Shown piece by piece: positions 21,142 to 33,459 of a stretch of DNA of 64,000 nt. Below the pieces are notes generated by a model that was not told the DNA's origin, ran no database searches, and worked only from the letters and a program-made list of their open reading frames with translations. The first letter of the stretch is position 1. Each line of letters begins with the position of its first letter. Source of the stretch: Dreissena polymorpha. Lineage: Eukaryota; Mollusca; Bivalvia; Myida; Dreissenidae. The translations under genes were made by a program, and so were the position numbers. Location: assembly GCF_020536995.1 (NCBI RefSeq), contig NC_068362.1, positions 106,038,330 through 106,102,329 on the forward strand, given 5' to 3'.

Positions 21142-21677
21142 TTGGAGACTTTTCTAACGCAGCACTTTTCAAACTTGAATATCTCTATTATATATTCATA
21201 TACTGAGTATATCCCTTACAAGTAAAGATTTTCATTTCAAATTGTAGATGTGATCATTTGACTACATTTGGTGCAAGCTAATGATAAATACATTCATCCG
21301 TGACGATCAGACGCTTAAGCACATGGGGTAGGTAGCATTCAATTTGCCAAAATGCGTGGTTACGCTTCTGAATATTCATATGAGCCATACATTTTTTTAT
21401 AATTAATCTTATGTTTTCTGGTGTAAGAAACCATCTCAAATGAGGAAATTGAAATAAATTTAGAATAATATTGCGTTTCACCATTTCCATGGCAAAAAAG
21501 ACGAAGCTGTACATACCCCATGTGTTTAAGCGTCAAATCGTCACGGATGAATGATTTTATCATGAGCTTGCTCAGAATGTAGTCAAATGATCACATTTAA
21601 AATTTTAAATACAAATCTCAACCCCTTACTGAGAAATTCAAGTTTGAAAAGTGTTGCGTTAGAAAAGTCTCCAAGTG
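21142..21677. repeat. Long palindrome, inner arms of the foldback element
   Basis: The left arm runs from TTTGGAGACTTTTCTAACGC through GATCAGACGCTTAAGCACAT. The right arm is its inverse, from ATGTGTTTAAGCGTCAAATC to GCGTTAGAAAAGTCTCCAA. Arms are about 220 bp with a short centre. Reading frames across it are artefacts. Confidence 0.75.
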
Positions 21678-21858
21678 TACTGATTACTGACTACAGTAAA
21701 GGTTGCATGATTTATCATTTTAAGTGTCATGCTTTTAAGTAAAATGTCCCGATGATTTTTATGGAATGTCCCAATTTGGACCAGAACAATTCAGGCATGT
21801 ATGTCCTTATGGTACAAAACAATAACAATGTTAAATTGTCTTAAAACGTTCCTTTGCT
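21678..21858. other. Short spacer, nothing identified
   Basis: Non-coding sequence between the foldback element and the hAT-like element. Confidence 0.4.
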
Positions 21859-21866
21859 TCTGTAAC

Positions 21867-24163
21867 AGGGCTTGCACTAAGAAATAAATTTTGGAAGTCC
21901 TGACTTCCTGACCTTTACTTATGGAAGTCCCAATCAGAAATATTGGAAGTCCAAACAACTTAAATGGTGATGTTAAAGGAATGTCAAATGTGTTAATGAT
22001 CACAAACTCTTCAAATCCATTTTGGGTAAATGTACATCTGTGAAAGTCACTAGATATATCATACAAGGGATGAATTTTATTTTGCTTTATTCACAAACAA
22101 TTAAAATAGTAAACAACAAAGTCACAATGAATCGCACAATGCGGTGGTTCAATTGCTTTGGGTTTTTTTGGTTTCTGATTAGATTCATTTTCATCAATTT
22201 CTAATATACGTTTTGAAAAGATTACCCTAGGCCTTACCAATAGGAAGAAGTGACTTCTCCTTTTTCTGAAAGATTTTCTGAAGATCTATCAGATCTAGTA
22301 TATCTACTACTGTTTATCCGAATACTATACATATCTGAAATATGTACACTTAATAATGCCTTACCTGTTTAACTTTAATAATCCAAATTGTCATTGTTGT
22401 TATCTGGTTTAAAAAACCTTATCAAATGTTTGTTAAATCCAGTTAATGCTTTCTCCATTATTCAGGGGTTTTTTTTAGAGAAAGGGGAAGACGCTGGACG
22501 CTGGGTGAAAGGGGAAAAAAGAGTGCGAAAGAGAGATATTAGGGGAAAAAATAAAAACTGTTCATTTCAATGTCTATAACTTATCAAAAGAGACTTGTCT
22601 CTGTCCTTTTTGTTCTTAAACACATTTAACAGGTATTAAAGTCAAAGTCCTTAATAAAGTTGCAGGTGTAGATCTAATAATGGAAAATGTTTTCAACTAT
22701 ATTTTTGTACTGGGGCCGGGGGACGATGTCAATTTTGTGATTTCAATTTCATGATGAATGGGTTGACGATCTTGATTTGCTACAGTATTGGAAGGGAAAG
22801 GAGCGGCAGCTGCCGATTGCCTACTTTCACTTTCACAATGTTCGATGTTGATTACCTCGGAATCCTGCTGGGTTATAACGGTTTTCGATTATTCTTTCTT
22901 AAAAAATGCCTCGATGCGTTCAGTATCTTCCGAGTTCGAATGTTTTATTTTGTTTGTGTAAGAACGCTAATTGTGAGACATTTTTTTCTGTTTTCACGTT
23001 TATACCTCGGCTTGCACATAGCCCGGATGAAAATTCGACTGGTTTCCGGTAATTAATTGACGAAACCCCCTTCTCGCGCAAGACCAGTATCCAGTAAAAT
23101 AGTCACATGATTATTACGATCAGTTTACATGACGTTATTTAAGAGCTATATTTAGAATAACTGGGATTCCCAGATGTTGTGTGTTCGTCTGGAGAGAGAG
23201 AGCGCGAATTCGTTGTACATGGTGCAAATTGGATAATTGTCGAATGCCCCAAGGAAAAATAAACATTTCTTTGAGAGAAAATATTATATTTTGGTAAAAA
23301 ATGATATTTTTGGTGGGGAAATTGTATTTTAAGGGGAAACATTCTGGTAGGGGAAGACGCCGAATATCGGCGTCACTTTCTTAGTAAAAAAAAACCCTGT
23401 TATTTAATGACAATTGCTTGTAATTTGAATTGCCAGCTTTGAATTGAACGCGGGTTGAATGTTGAAATATGTCTGCCATTTGAAATTATGTCAAAGGTCA
23501 TGACGTTGCAATTTAATTCTACTCGGATAATTTCTCAATGTTAATGTGTAGTATTGTGACTTGTTAATATAAAAACTGAACTGTGATTCCAGTCTATATA
23601 CGATGGGTGTTACTCGTAATTATCGATGGATTAACAAACTGACAAAACTCACTGGACTTAATACAGTAGTGGGTAGTGGATCTACGTAATTAAAAGACCT
23701 TTGATCAATTTAGTTTTTCTTTAATTATTTTTGCCGACTTTCTTTAATCGTGATGTATGCCAAAAACCTGCAATTATCAGATGGTCAATCAATTATCACG
23801 TAATCATTAGACAACTAACGGCATGCGCTAAGAGGCACGAGTGTATCGTTATAGCAACTGCTTTGTCACGGTCAATTTGCGATCCGTGCGGGGGTAAATT
23901 GTGTAACCGTTATTAAAACAACAAACAATAAACTTGCTTATCGCCTGCGGGGAAAAATAATCGGTGCAAAACACATCGAGTCTGCAGAAAGCAGTGTTGA
24001 TTGAGCATTATTTAAATCGACAGCTTATGTAACGGTTTGCTATTTTCAGCATATGACCAATTTTTTGGAAGTACAGTCGACATTATGGGGTTTTGTTATC
24101 AGCGTATGGAAACAATTATCGGGTGTAATATACGGCCGTATGCCACTTATAAGTGCAAGCCCT
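21867..24163. mobile_element. hAT-like element, degenerate, 2.3 kb
   Basis: The left end is (C)AGGGCTTGCACT and the right end AGTGCAAGCCCT(G). They are flanked by TCTGTAAC (21859-21866) and GCTGTAAC (24164-24171), an 8-bp duplication with one mismatch, as hAT elements make. No transposase is recognisable inside. It contains a second, nested hAT-like element and AT-rich filler. Confidence 0.55.
22463..23399. mobile_element. Nested hAT-like element, 937 bp
   Basis: The left end CAGGGGTTTTTTTTAGAGAA pairs with the right end TTAGTAAAAAAAAACCCTG. Just inside are matching GGGGAAGACGC motifs (GGGGAAGACGCTGG on the left, GGGGAAGACGCCGAATATC on the right). No clean target duplication was found. The 101-codon frame at 22751-23056 has no family features. 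Confidence 0.5.
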
Positions 24164-24167
24164 GCTG

Positions 24168-24276
<109 letters not shown>

Positions 24277-24294
24277 CATGTCATAATATCATTA

Positions 24295-24540
24295 AACAAG
24301 AGCACCACCTAGCGGGTGCAGACTGCTTATCTATTTTTCTTTTTAAAGTAGAAGGGCCTTAATCTCAATACTTAAATCAAAAAGTAAGAGGGGTAGGGGT
24401 GGAGAGGGGTGTATAGGTGAATAGTGTGGGGTTGTGGTCATTTTTTACAGTATCTTCCAAAAATAATATATCTTTGACCTTTGACCTTTCAGGATGACCT
24501 TGACCTTTCACCGCTCAAAATGTGACACTTTTTCTGTTTA
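24295..24540. mobile_element. Hairpin-ended element, left end only
   Basis: AACAAG followed by the stem-loop GCACC-ACCTAGC-GGGTGC. Then a G-rich module (GGGGTAGGGGTGGAGAGGGG) and TTTGACCTTTGACCTTTCAG. The matching right end may be the one at 25454, but the sequence between is not repeat-like, so I do not join them. Confidence 0.5.
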
Positions 24541-25260
24541 GTCATCATTGTCCTAGTAACTAGAGATGCATGGTCACTGGCGAAATACATAGTAGACAAC
24601 AATGACGTACATTCGACCATATCTGGCAGTCAACATAGGGTTAATTATACACGAACTGCTTATATAAACAGCTTATATAAACAGGTTAAATAAGCCTAAA
24701 TAGTAAGAAATAATTTAACAACCAGAAAGTGATGGACATTGTTATAACCCGTTTATAGTTATATTTTTTATTGTTATGAGCTTATGTCAAAGTGATGGAT
24801 AAGGCTGTTTACTCCTTAAAACAAGTGGGTCAACGCCAAGGTAACTATTTTTGTATAAAACGGACCGTGTTAGAGCCTCGAGCCGAGCCTTTTGTGGTAG
24901 CGCACAATGAACATCCCAATTTCTGGCTCCACAGGATAGTGCAAGAGAGACGGACATTTGGACATTTGTTTTTCTGGACAGATTATATTTTGTGTTGGAG
25001 TATCTCGTTTATTTCTTTACTGATTATTTCTTGTCTCAATTTCTTAAAGAAGAATTACATACTAATAAGAACAAGATACGTTTACAATACAATATATATA
25101 CGAACATTTAATCAAGAATAAAAGTTGTTATATGCTAGAAAAAGATTTGTTGCCTTATTTTGCAAACTGATGAGTAATTTACGAACCTGGGACATTTAAG
25201 TCAAAACAAAAAATTACACAACGCGACTTAAAACGAACTTTGAGAACCAATAGATAACAT
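24541..25260. other. No recognisable gene
   Basis: A 109-codon frame at 24792-25121 has a hydrophobic segment near residues 80-95 but no family resemblance and AT-driven composition towards its end. I treat it as unsupported. No repeat ends seen. Confidence 0.35.
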
Positions 25261-25454
25261 AAGGACAGAAGTGCCACAAAAATGTGCAGCTCCATGAGAT
25301 ACACATGCATGCCAAATATCAAGTTGCTATCTTAAGCGACAACGAAGTTATGAGCATTTTTCTAAACATAAACGTGAAACCTAAATGCAAAGTGTGACGG
25401 AAAGACAGACGGACTGACGGTCCGATCACTATATTCCCTCCTTCGGGGGAATAA
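25261..25454. mobile_element. Hairpin-ended element, right end only
   Basis: One partial unit (GTGCAGCTCCATGAGATACA, as in family A, then GTTATGAGCATTTTTC, as in family D), then a GACGGAAAGACAGACGGACT-type tract and the end hairpin TATTCCCTCCTTCGGGGGAA with TAAAA. It mixes motifs of two families. Confidence 0.55.
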
Positions 25455-25640
25455 AAAAGAATTTTTTGGGTGGTAGGAAGGTCGGGGTGAGATCGGGGGG
25501 AAGGTTGAAAGGGGGGTATAGTTAGATGGTGTGGTAATTTATTAGATGATCTTTCAAAAATAAGAAAAAAAAGGGAAAACAAAATTGGAGGGGGGATATT
25601 CTGGGGTGGGGCGTGGGATATGGTTTGGGTGGAGTCTATT
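25455..25640. repeat. G-rich module
   Basis: Runs of G with GGTGTGGTAATTTATTAGAT, closely matching the module at 4919-5095. It directly follows the right hairpin of the preceding element. Confidence 0.6.
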
Positions 25641-25732
25641 GTGGTTTGTCAGGTAAGTGTTGTTTTGTCAAAGTATGAATCATATCTGATCAAAATAAAG
25701 AAGTAATGGGGATTAAGCAAATTTTAACAATT

Positions 25733-26464
25733 TGACCTTGAGAGTCAAGGTCATTCAAAGGTCAAGGTCAAGTTCTACTTGCCAGGTACAGTACCCTATG
25801 GTAGTATGAAAGTATTTGAAGTTTGAAAGCAATAGCCTTGATACTTCAAAAGTAAAGTCGATCTAAACACATAATTTTACCAAATATTCAAAGTTACTAA
25901 GTCAAAAAAGGGACATAACTCCGTCAAAATAACAACCAGAGTTACGCAACTTGTCCTGTACAGTCCCCTTATGATAGTTGTGTTCCAAGTCTGAAAGCAA
26001 AAGCTATGATACTTTAGTAGTAAAGTGGACCAAAACACAAAACTTAACGATAATTTCAATTTTCTAAGTATAAAGGGGCCATAATTCTGTCAAAATGCCA
26101 GTCAGAGTTACAATACTTTGCCTGCAAAGTCACCTTATGATAGTTAGTAAGTGGTGCAAGTATGTAAGCAATAGCTTTGATACTTTAGGAATAAAGTGAA
26201 CCTAAACACAAAACTTAACCAAATTTTCAATTTTCTAAGCATAAAAAGGGCTCATAATTCTGTCAAAATGCCAGCCAGAGTTATCTAACTTTGCCTACCC
26301 AGTCCCCTCATGATAGTAAGTAAGTGTACCAAGTTTGAATGCAATAGCTTTAATACTTTTTGATAAAAGTGGACCTAAACACAAAACTTAACCGGACGTC
26401 AACGCAGACACTCTGGTGATGACTTATAGCTCTTTTTTTCAAAAAACAGATGAGCTAATAAAAA
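25733..26464. mobile_element. Hairpin-ended tandem-unit element, family E
   Basis: About four units of about 175 bp with motifs such as AGCAATAGC, GATACTTTAG and GTGGACCTAAACACAAAAC. The first unit is preceded by TCAAAGGTCAAGGTCAAG. The right end is ATAGCTC...GAGCTAATAAAA, a stem-loop plus the usual ATAAAA. The left end was not located. A fragment in reverse orientation is at 49325-49800. Confidence 0.6.
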
Positions 26465-27419
26465 TGTTTAATATTGACAGTATGTTTACATTTGTATTTT
26501 ACTTTACTTTGAGCTACATTTTTTGGTACAGAATTATTTCTGTGCAAATTTTGTTATATATAAAAAAATATATAAATAAAAATCTGGTCCAACTAATTTT
26601 ATATGGATGCCGAATATTTTCTAAACAGATTAAAAAAAAATTGTATATTTTATTCTATATATAATCTGGTCGCAGTCTGTATAGACTTTTTCGTAACTTT
26701 TGTGGATACGAATTTCATAACTCCACATGACCAATACAAAATGTTTGACATCTAAACTGAATAGTGAAATTAAGTTAACGTCATCATTATTATTGTTGTT
26801 TATTAATGTCAGTTATACATTTTAACGTTATTAAAAAAGTTCAAACCTGGATTGCATATCTCTTCACATTAACAACCAAACTACAGTTTTAATACGATCG
26901 CCAACAGTACATTATTATCAAAAACCTTTGACCTTTATGTTTATAAACGTCCTAAATATCCATCCCAGTAACTGCCATACTCATTTTGCAGTTCCGTTTA
27001 TAACTAGGGTTCGCAGCTTGGACCAAATTGGCTCTGTTATAAAAGAGTTCCAGTTTATCAATATCTGAGTTTTTTCGTGTGAAAATTGCACAACTTTTTA
27101 ATATGCATTCTACCTTTGACCTTCGATTTTCTAATTAAAAATTTTCTTGCAAATTTTTTATATCAAAACTATTTTTAATCTGATATAAATGTGTACAATT
27201 TAAAAACTGGTATCTTTCAATTTTCCTTTCCAGGATGGTTTTTAACTCCAACCAATTAGAAATAGTGTATTAAAATACCGAAGTTAAACAGCAAATGAGC
27301 AGCAGTGTACTGAAACCCAGCATGTAAACTCCTTCTTAAGGTAGATTCATGTTCATGAATGTGATTTTGAAATTAATACAAAAATCAAATATAAATCTAC
27401 TTCAGGAGACTTCGTTAGT
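26465..27419. other. No recognisable feature
   Basis: AT-rich non-coding sequence. No coding frame, repeat array or RNA gene recognised. Confidence 0.4.
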
Positions 27420-27780
27420 TTTTACAATGTTTAACCATAGCCAGATAAGGAAACCTGCAAAGCCCTCTTGAGGGCATGCTTTAAAATGGAGCGCATCCAT
27501 TTAAAATATGTGCCATGATATCCTAAGAAGAACCTCCGAGTATATTTCATGATGATTGGGCAAACAATATGACTTCTAGAGTGTTCTTAGTGTTAGTAAA
27601 AGCTGTATAAGGAAAACTGACCAACCCTCTGGCAGCCATGTTTTTCAATGGACCAGAACCATTATTGAATTCAGCATTAGAACAGAATGATGGCCTGAGC
27701 AAGTTTCATGAAAATAAGGCAAACCTGATAATAATGTGACTGCTAGAGTGTTCACAAACTTACTTAAAAATATTTAGTTT
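27420..27780. mobile_element. Diverged remnant of family F units
   Basis: Two degraded units with ATAGCCAGATAAGGAAACC, GGCAGCCATGTTTTTCAATG and CTAGAGTGTTC, matching the units of 34512-35738. No ends remain, so it is an old copy. Confidence 0.55.
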
Positions 27781-29338
27781 GTTATAAAAGTTGCAATTAA
27801 ATGTATATTTTCCTGAACAATCACTAATGCTTTTACTATCTTCTTATACCAGCACTCGCCAGCTTAGTGTTGTCTTTTACATCTTATCAGAGATAAAGAT
27901 CTATTGACTTTGTCATGCGCTAATGCTTTTGCGATATGAATGCACATTTTTATTGTTATTGCACCTGTTTCATTTGTGTTCTTCATTTTTGCGACTCGAA
28001 ACGACTGTAGTGTGACCGTTGTTTTCAGTTTAAACATGACTTTCGAAGTGAAATAATTTTATACTGGCCGTTGGCCGCTATGGACAATTGACTGTTATTC
28101 TCAAGTGTATTATAGAATGATTTTCGTGGGGGGGGGATCCAGACTGACCGTTGACTGCAATTGACCCTTATTCTCAAATGACCGTTGAACAATTATTACT
28201 ATGTCAGCCTTCAAGACGTTTCTTTATTTATAGAAAACATTATGATCCCTCAGCATGGCTATTTTTAACTTCATCAAGTAATGTACAAAACCACACTACC
28301 ACAGAGGTCATGAATAAGCAGTTAACATGTGCACACATATTTAGAAAATATGTAGAGAATGTAAAAAGGTGGATGTACATTTATGACAAGTGTTTGGATG
28401 TTCATATATGTGAAATTCAGAAACAGAAATATGGTTAGACAATTATGCCTTATTAAAAGACTGCATAATACAGGGTTAATATTATGATATTTTAGCCTTA
28501 TCCTGTGGAATTTCAATGAATATAACTAAAACTCAATACAGTATAAATTTACCCCCACAACGTATGAAGTAGGAATAATGCTTTTTACCAACTTTCTTTC
28601 TGAATCAAGTCTAAAACCATGGCCCATGCCAAATAAATGGACTATCAGTTTCATAAAAAAAATTAAACTATCCTGCATAGGAAAATACTCTTGTTGTTTT
28701 TTTGGAAAACCTTTTTGATAATTTGTGGTGAATTCATTTTGAAATGTGGAAACCTTTTCTATAATTTTGCTTTTGTTGTTTAAGCAGTATCTACAGTCGG
28801 TTTTGATCTGTGACATGCACAGTTATTGGATACACCTCTGTGTGGAGGGCGTGTATACAGCTGCCTCAGCAATGATTGGCTGATATGATAACCCAGAACA
28901 ATTTGATTGACAGCTGGCATGTCAGTTGTCAAGGGTGACAGGCGCAATGAACCTGATAATCTTTAAGCGGGCAAGTGGAGTTATTGCTTGTCAAACTACA
29001 CAAGTGAGAATAATTATGCTCACTGAAGTCACGCACAAATCTGCACCAAACTCTATAAAGCTATGAAAATCAGATTATAGAGACAATTAAAGCGCATGAA
29101 AAAAATGGGGTCCATGGCCGACTAAAGATATATTGTCCATTGCGTAAAATATCATCATATACAGAATCTGCAGTGAAGTCATGTCTGGCAATATGGATAT
29201 TAAAAACTTGCCAGTCTCTGGACATAAACTGACAATAGGGGGAATACAAGGACAAGTGAATTCAAGATGCTTATAATATGTCATGGTTAATATAAGAAAT
29301 GAGACATTTCATAATGAATACTAATACATGTACTAGAA
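27781..29338. other. No recognisable gene
   Basis: AT-rich sequence. Frames at 28151-28438 (95 codons) and 28526-28816 (96 codons, minus) lack recognisable motifs and are not called as genes. A G-run lies at about 28128-28136. Confidence 0.4.
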
Positions 29339-30575
29339 AACAAGAGGGCCATGGGCCAAAAAGTGCTCACCTGAAATCCAGGAACCATATATTATGAGGT
29401 GTTGTTAAGAATAATCAAAGTACTTAATAAAACATTAATTTCTTGGCACATTTTTATTTTCGAGCTGAGATATCATTAGAACAAATGTTGTGACCAAGTT
29501 TCAGGAATATTTTTCAAACAAGGATATCAGTAAAACTCCCCAATTATGCTTTGTCGATATATATGGGTTAATTGTGTGGAAAAAAGTGAGACCTTGAGAA
29601 AATCTAATATTTGCCTCAGTGACCTTGACCCCAGTGACCTCAAACCTCATCAAATTAGGTAGAGGTCCGTGCAAGGTACCTACATGCCAAATATGAAAGA
29701 GATCGGTAAAGTAATGAAGGTGCTATGAGAAACTGTAACAAAAGTGTGACGGAAAAATCTATTATTAGCCTTGGTGACCTTGACCTTGACCCCAGTGATC
29801 TCAAACGTCATCAAAAGGTAGAGGTCCATGCAAGGTATCTACATGCCAAATATGAAAGAGATTGGTAAAGTATTGAAGGTGCTATGAGAAACTGTAACAA
29901 AAGTCTATTATTAGCCTTGGTGACCTTGACCCCAGTGACCTCAAACCTCATCAAAATGTAGAGGTCCATGCAAGGTATCTACATGCCAAATATGAAAGAG
30001 ATCAGTAAAGTATTGACGGTGCTATGAGAAACTGTTACAAAAGTGTGACGGAAAAATCTATTATTAGCCTTGGTGACCTTGACCTTGACCCCAGTGACCT
30101 CAAACGTCATCAAAAGGTAGAGGTCCATGCAAGGTATCTACATGCCAAATATGAAAGAGATCGGTATAGTATTGAAGTGATATGAGAAACTGTAACAAAA
30201 GTCTATTATTAGCCTTGGTGACCTTGACCTTGACCCCAATGACCTCAAACATCATCAAAAGAGAGAGGTCCATGCAAGGTATCTACATGCCAAATATGAA
30301 AGAGATCAGTAAAGTATTGAAGGTGCTATGAGAAACTGTAACAAAAGTCTATTATTAGCCTTGGTGACCTTGACCTTGACCCCAATGACCTCAAACGTCA
30401 TTAAAAGGTAGCGGTCCATGCAAGGTATCTACATGCCAAATATGAAAGAGATCGGTAAAGTATTGAAGGTGCTATGAGAAACTGTAACAAAAGTGTGACC
30501 GAACGGAAGTACGGAAGTGCGGAAGGACAAACTGGCAACTATATGCTCCCGATATATATATATGGGGAGCATAAA
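29339..30575. mobile_element. Hairpin-ended tandem-unit element, family G
   Basis: Starts AACAAGAGGGCCATGGGCC (GGCC self-complementary stem). Six units of about 145-154 bp start at GTGACCTTGACC (29619, 29774, 29920, 30073, 30219, 30364), each with CCAGTGACCTCAAAC and CATGCCAAATATGAAAGAGA. It ends in an ATGCTCCC...GGGGAGCAT hairpin followed by AAAAA. No coding capacity. Confidence 0.75.
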
Positions 30576-31010
30576 AAGTTACTTGTAGATTGCTAACAAG
30601 ATTTTTTTTTAATTGACCTTAATGATGCCATGTAATTGGTTTTAAACTCTGAAGCCAAAATTTCATTGGGCAAATGTTCTGACCAAGTTTCAAGAAGATT
30701 AGACAATAAATACATGTTTCACTATAGCCATAAAAGGAAAACTGCCCCGGCCCATGGCGACCATGCTTTTAAACAGACAAAAAACTTGCCTGAGATATCA
30801 TTTAAACAAATAATCTGCCCAAGTTTTTCATGAAGATTTGAAAATAAAGTTGGCTTCCAAAGTGTTAACAAGGTTTTATTATAGCCATATAAGGGAAACT
30901 AACCTGCCCCTGGCTGCCATGTTTTTCAATGAACCAGGACCATTTTCAAACTCAGCTCAGATGATATAAGAAAATATGTTCTGAGCAAGTTTCAGGTCCG
31001 TTTGTTTTGT
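30576..31010. mobile_element. Diverged remnant of family F units
   Basis: Two to three degraded units with CTGACCAAGTTTCAAGAAGA, ATAGCCATATAAGGGAAAC and CTGCCATGTTTTTCAATGAA, as in 34512-35738. It abuts the right end of the family G element. Confidence 0.55.
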
Positions 31011-31141
31011 GATCAGGTACGGGCTTTTTTAAATACCAGGAATACCCATGCAATGTTTAATGGGCATTTAACAATAATATATCATACTTAAGAAGATTCT
31101 TGGTATATCATGGTATACCAGGCACCACAGTTTTTCAAGGC

Positions 31142-31847
31142 CAGGGTTTTTTATCTGATTTTGGGGAATGGGCATGGCCTTTTTTTAGGGGGAAAAAAGC
31201 GCGCAAATGCCTGATTTGGGGGAAAAAAATCACGCGAAATGCCGGATTTTGGGGAAAATAAGGAAAGTCTTAAATAATCAATTTAACATATTTTGCTGTT
31301 TTTTTAAACAAATTCAAGGCAACAGATAATTTTATTATGCAATATGTTATATTTTCTACGCTGGATAAGGTTAACTTATGTATTTAAAGTTTAAAAAAAA
31401 TTCTTTCAATAATTAATTATCTAAATCTGAAATAAATGTTTTGATATACTGTATAATGCATGAAATGCACATTTTCCACGAGGAAAATCTAGGTTTTCAA
31501 TAGAATTCTCCTAAGTAACTGTCCATGATTTTATTGTGAACGAGTACAGATTACCGACCAATTAGTGTGCTTGGTATAAGCCACTGAAATTCTCGATAAA
31601 TATTGAAACGGGATTATTCACGCATGACTAATTTACAACCGAGGGAATCTTCGCGGCCTTAGGACCATACCCTGATACTAGTCAGCGAAGTAGTTTGGAC
31701 AAAGGGCAATTAAGATAATATCAATAAGGGTGGGGAACACAGCAGGTGCTCATGTCATGAAAAGGCAGGGTGGTGACCTTTGGAAAGGGCAGCGTGGCGC
31801 TAAATGGCTTAGAAAGGGGCAAAACGGCCTGAGAAAAACACTATTAG
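31142..31847. mobile_element. Possible hAT-like remnant
   Basis: The left end CAGGGTTTTTTATCTGATTT is followed by GGGGGAAAAAA-rich motifs, a style seen in the nested element at 22463. A possible right end is GGCCTGAGAAAAACACT. The ends pair only loosely and no target duplication was found, so the extent is tentative. Confidence 0.3.
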
Positions 31848-32731
31848 ACTGTGGAAGTTTGCACAAGACCCACCCAGTAAATAGGAGAGTTGAACCCATA
31901 CAGTTTGGGACTATCAATTCCTTAGTGAGAACACAGAACAAACGGAAATAATTCTGCCAAAACTTATCATCGCAACAAATTCCTTTTTCATCAATCATCT
32001 ACACCTTAAAATAATTCAACTTTGAAAGCCTAAGAGAGATACACCCAATATTGAAAAGGATTTATAAACAAACATTTTTGGGGGGAAACCTTTATGTTTA
32101 CAACAGCCGAACATAAGCTGTCAATGTAGAAGTGCACAAACACAAAGACAAACACATTTGTGCACATCTTGTTCAAACATATTAATTTTTGTGAAAAAGT
32201 GATTACCTTCAGTCTGTAGGATTATAGCGGGCAGTTTTTATCAAATGAAAAAATGGCGGCTATTATGATTATTTATGATAATGAAATAAATATTTCCAAA
32301 TGGGCAATTAAACTTTTGCCTAACAATCACAACTTTAACCGCTAATTTTTGGTGTCAATAACGGCAACTGAAGAAAATTCACAAAAAAGGTTAAATGAGC
32401 ATTAAATAACAACTTTACAACAAATCACAAAATAAACATTCCTTTTAAATAACATAATAACATGCTCATAAATTTGGTAAAACAAATATTTTCTTTTCAT
32501 TATTACAATGTCCCCACTTTTTGTGGCAAAAATAAGCAGTGTTTTGTTTTCACCACTTTGGGAATGGGGCCTGGCCCCTTTGGATTGGGAAAAATTCTTT
32601 TTTTTCCACTAATTTTGGGAAATAAGTGTTGATTTTTTGCTAACAAACACTCTTAAATTGGGCCTACAAGTGATTTGAATATAATGTTAATTAAAGTTCA
32701 ACTTACAGAGCCAGACCCGAATTGGAACGAA
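31848..32731. other. Mostly unassigned
   Basis: AT-rich. A segment at about 32538-32650 begins CAGTGTTTTGTTTTC, contains GGGGCCTGGCCCC and ends near AACAAACACT. It may be a short hAT-type remnant. Otherwise nothing identified. Confidence 0.35.
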
Positions 32732-33459
32732 AACAAGATGTGTTTGTGAAACACAATGTCCCCCTATATGACTTTGACCTTGAAGGATGACCTTGACCTG
32801 ACCCTTCACCACTCAAAATGTGCAGCTCCTTGAGATACACACGCATTTCAAATATAAAATTGCTAACTTCAATATTGCAGAAGTGACATTACATGAGCAA
32901 TATTGACCCATATATTTGACCTTGAAGGATGACCTTGACCTTTCACCACTCAAAATGTGCAGCTCCATAAGATACACATGCATGCCAAAAATCAAGTTGC
33001 TATCTTCAATATTGCAAAAGTATTCATAAAATAAGCGATTTGGGCCACATATATTTGACTTCTGACCTTGAAGGATGACTTTGACCTTGACCTTTTACCA
33101 CTCAAAATGTGCAGCTCCATAAGATACACGTGCATGCCAAATATCAAGTTGCTATCTTCAATATTGCAAAAGTATTTATAAAATAAGCGATTTGGGCCAC
33201 ATATATTTGACCTCTGACCTTGAAGGATGACCTTGACCTTTCACCACTCAAAATGTGTAGCTCCATGAGATACACATGCATGCCAAATATGAAGTTGCTA
33301 TCTTCAATATAGCAAAAGTTATTGCAAAATGTTAAAGTTGGCGGAAACCAACCAACAGACCAACCAACCAATAGACCGACCAACCAACCAACAGACCAAC
33401 CAACCAACAGACAGGGCAAAAACAATATGTCCCCCACTACTATAGTGGGGGACATAAAA
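32732..33459. mobile_element. Hairpin-ended tandem-unit element, family A (copy 2)
   Basis: The same ends as the copy at 4127: AACAAG with the TGTGTTT-GTG-AAACACA stem-loop and ATGTCCCCC on the left, and the ATGTCCCCCACTA/TAGTGGGGGACAT hairpin on the right. Four or so units with TTGAAGGATGACCTTGACC. An expanded ACCAACCAACAGACCAACC tract precedes the right hairpin. Confidence 0.75.

Larger units (their letters stand above)
20378..21677. mobile_element. TA-flanked foldback element, Tc1/mariner-like ends
   Basis: The left end CACTTGGAGACTTTTCTAAC (20378) is repeated inverted at the right end (GTTAGAAAAGTCTCCAAGTG, ending 21677). TA lies on both outer sides, as expected for TA-inserting Tc1/mariner-type elements. 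The inverted arms extend well over 100 bp, through GATCGAACGCTTTAGCAC on the left. A third arm begins at about 21142. A hairpin-ended family C element has inserted at 20659. There is no transposase frame, so the element is non-autonomous. Confidence 0.7.

Noticed and set aside
21278-21563. Minus-strand frames of 78 and 67 codons
   Set aside because: They lie across the palindrome of a foldback element.
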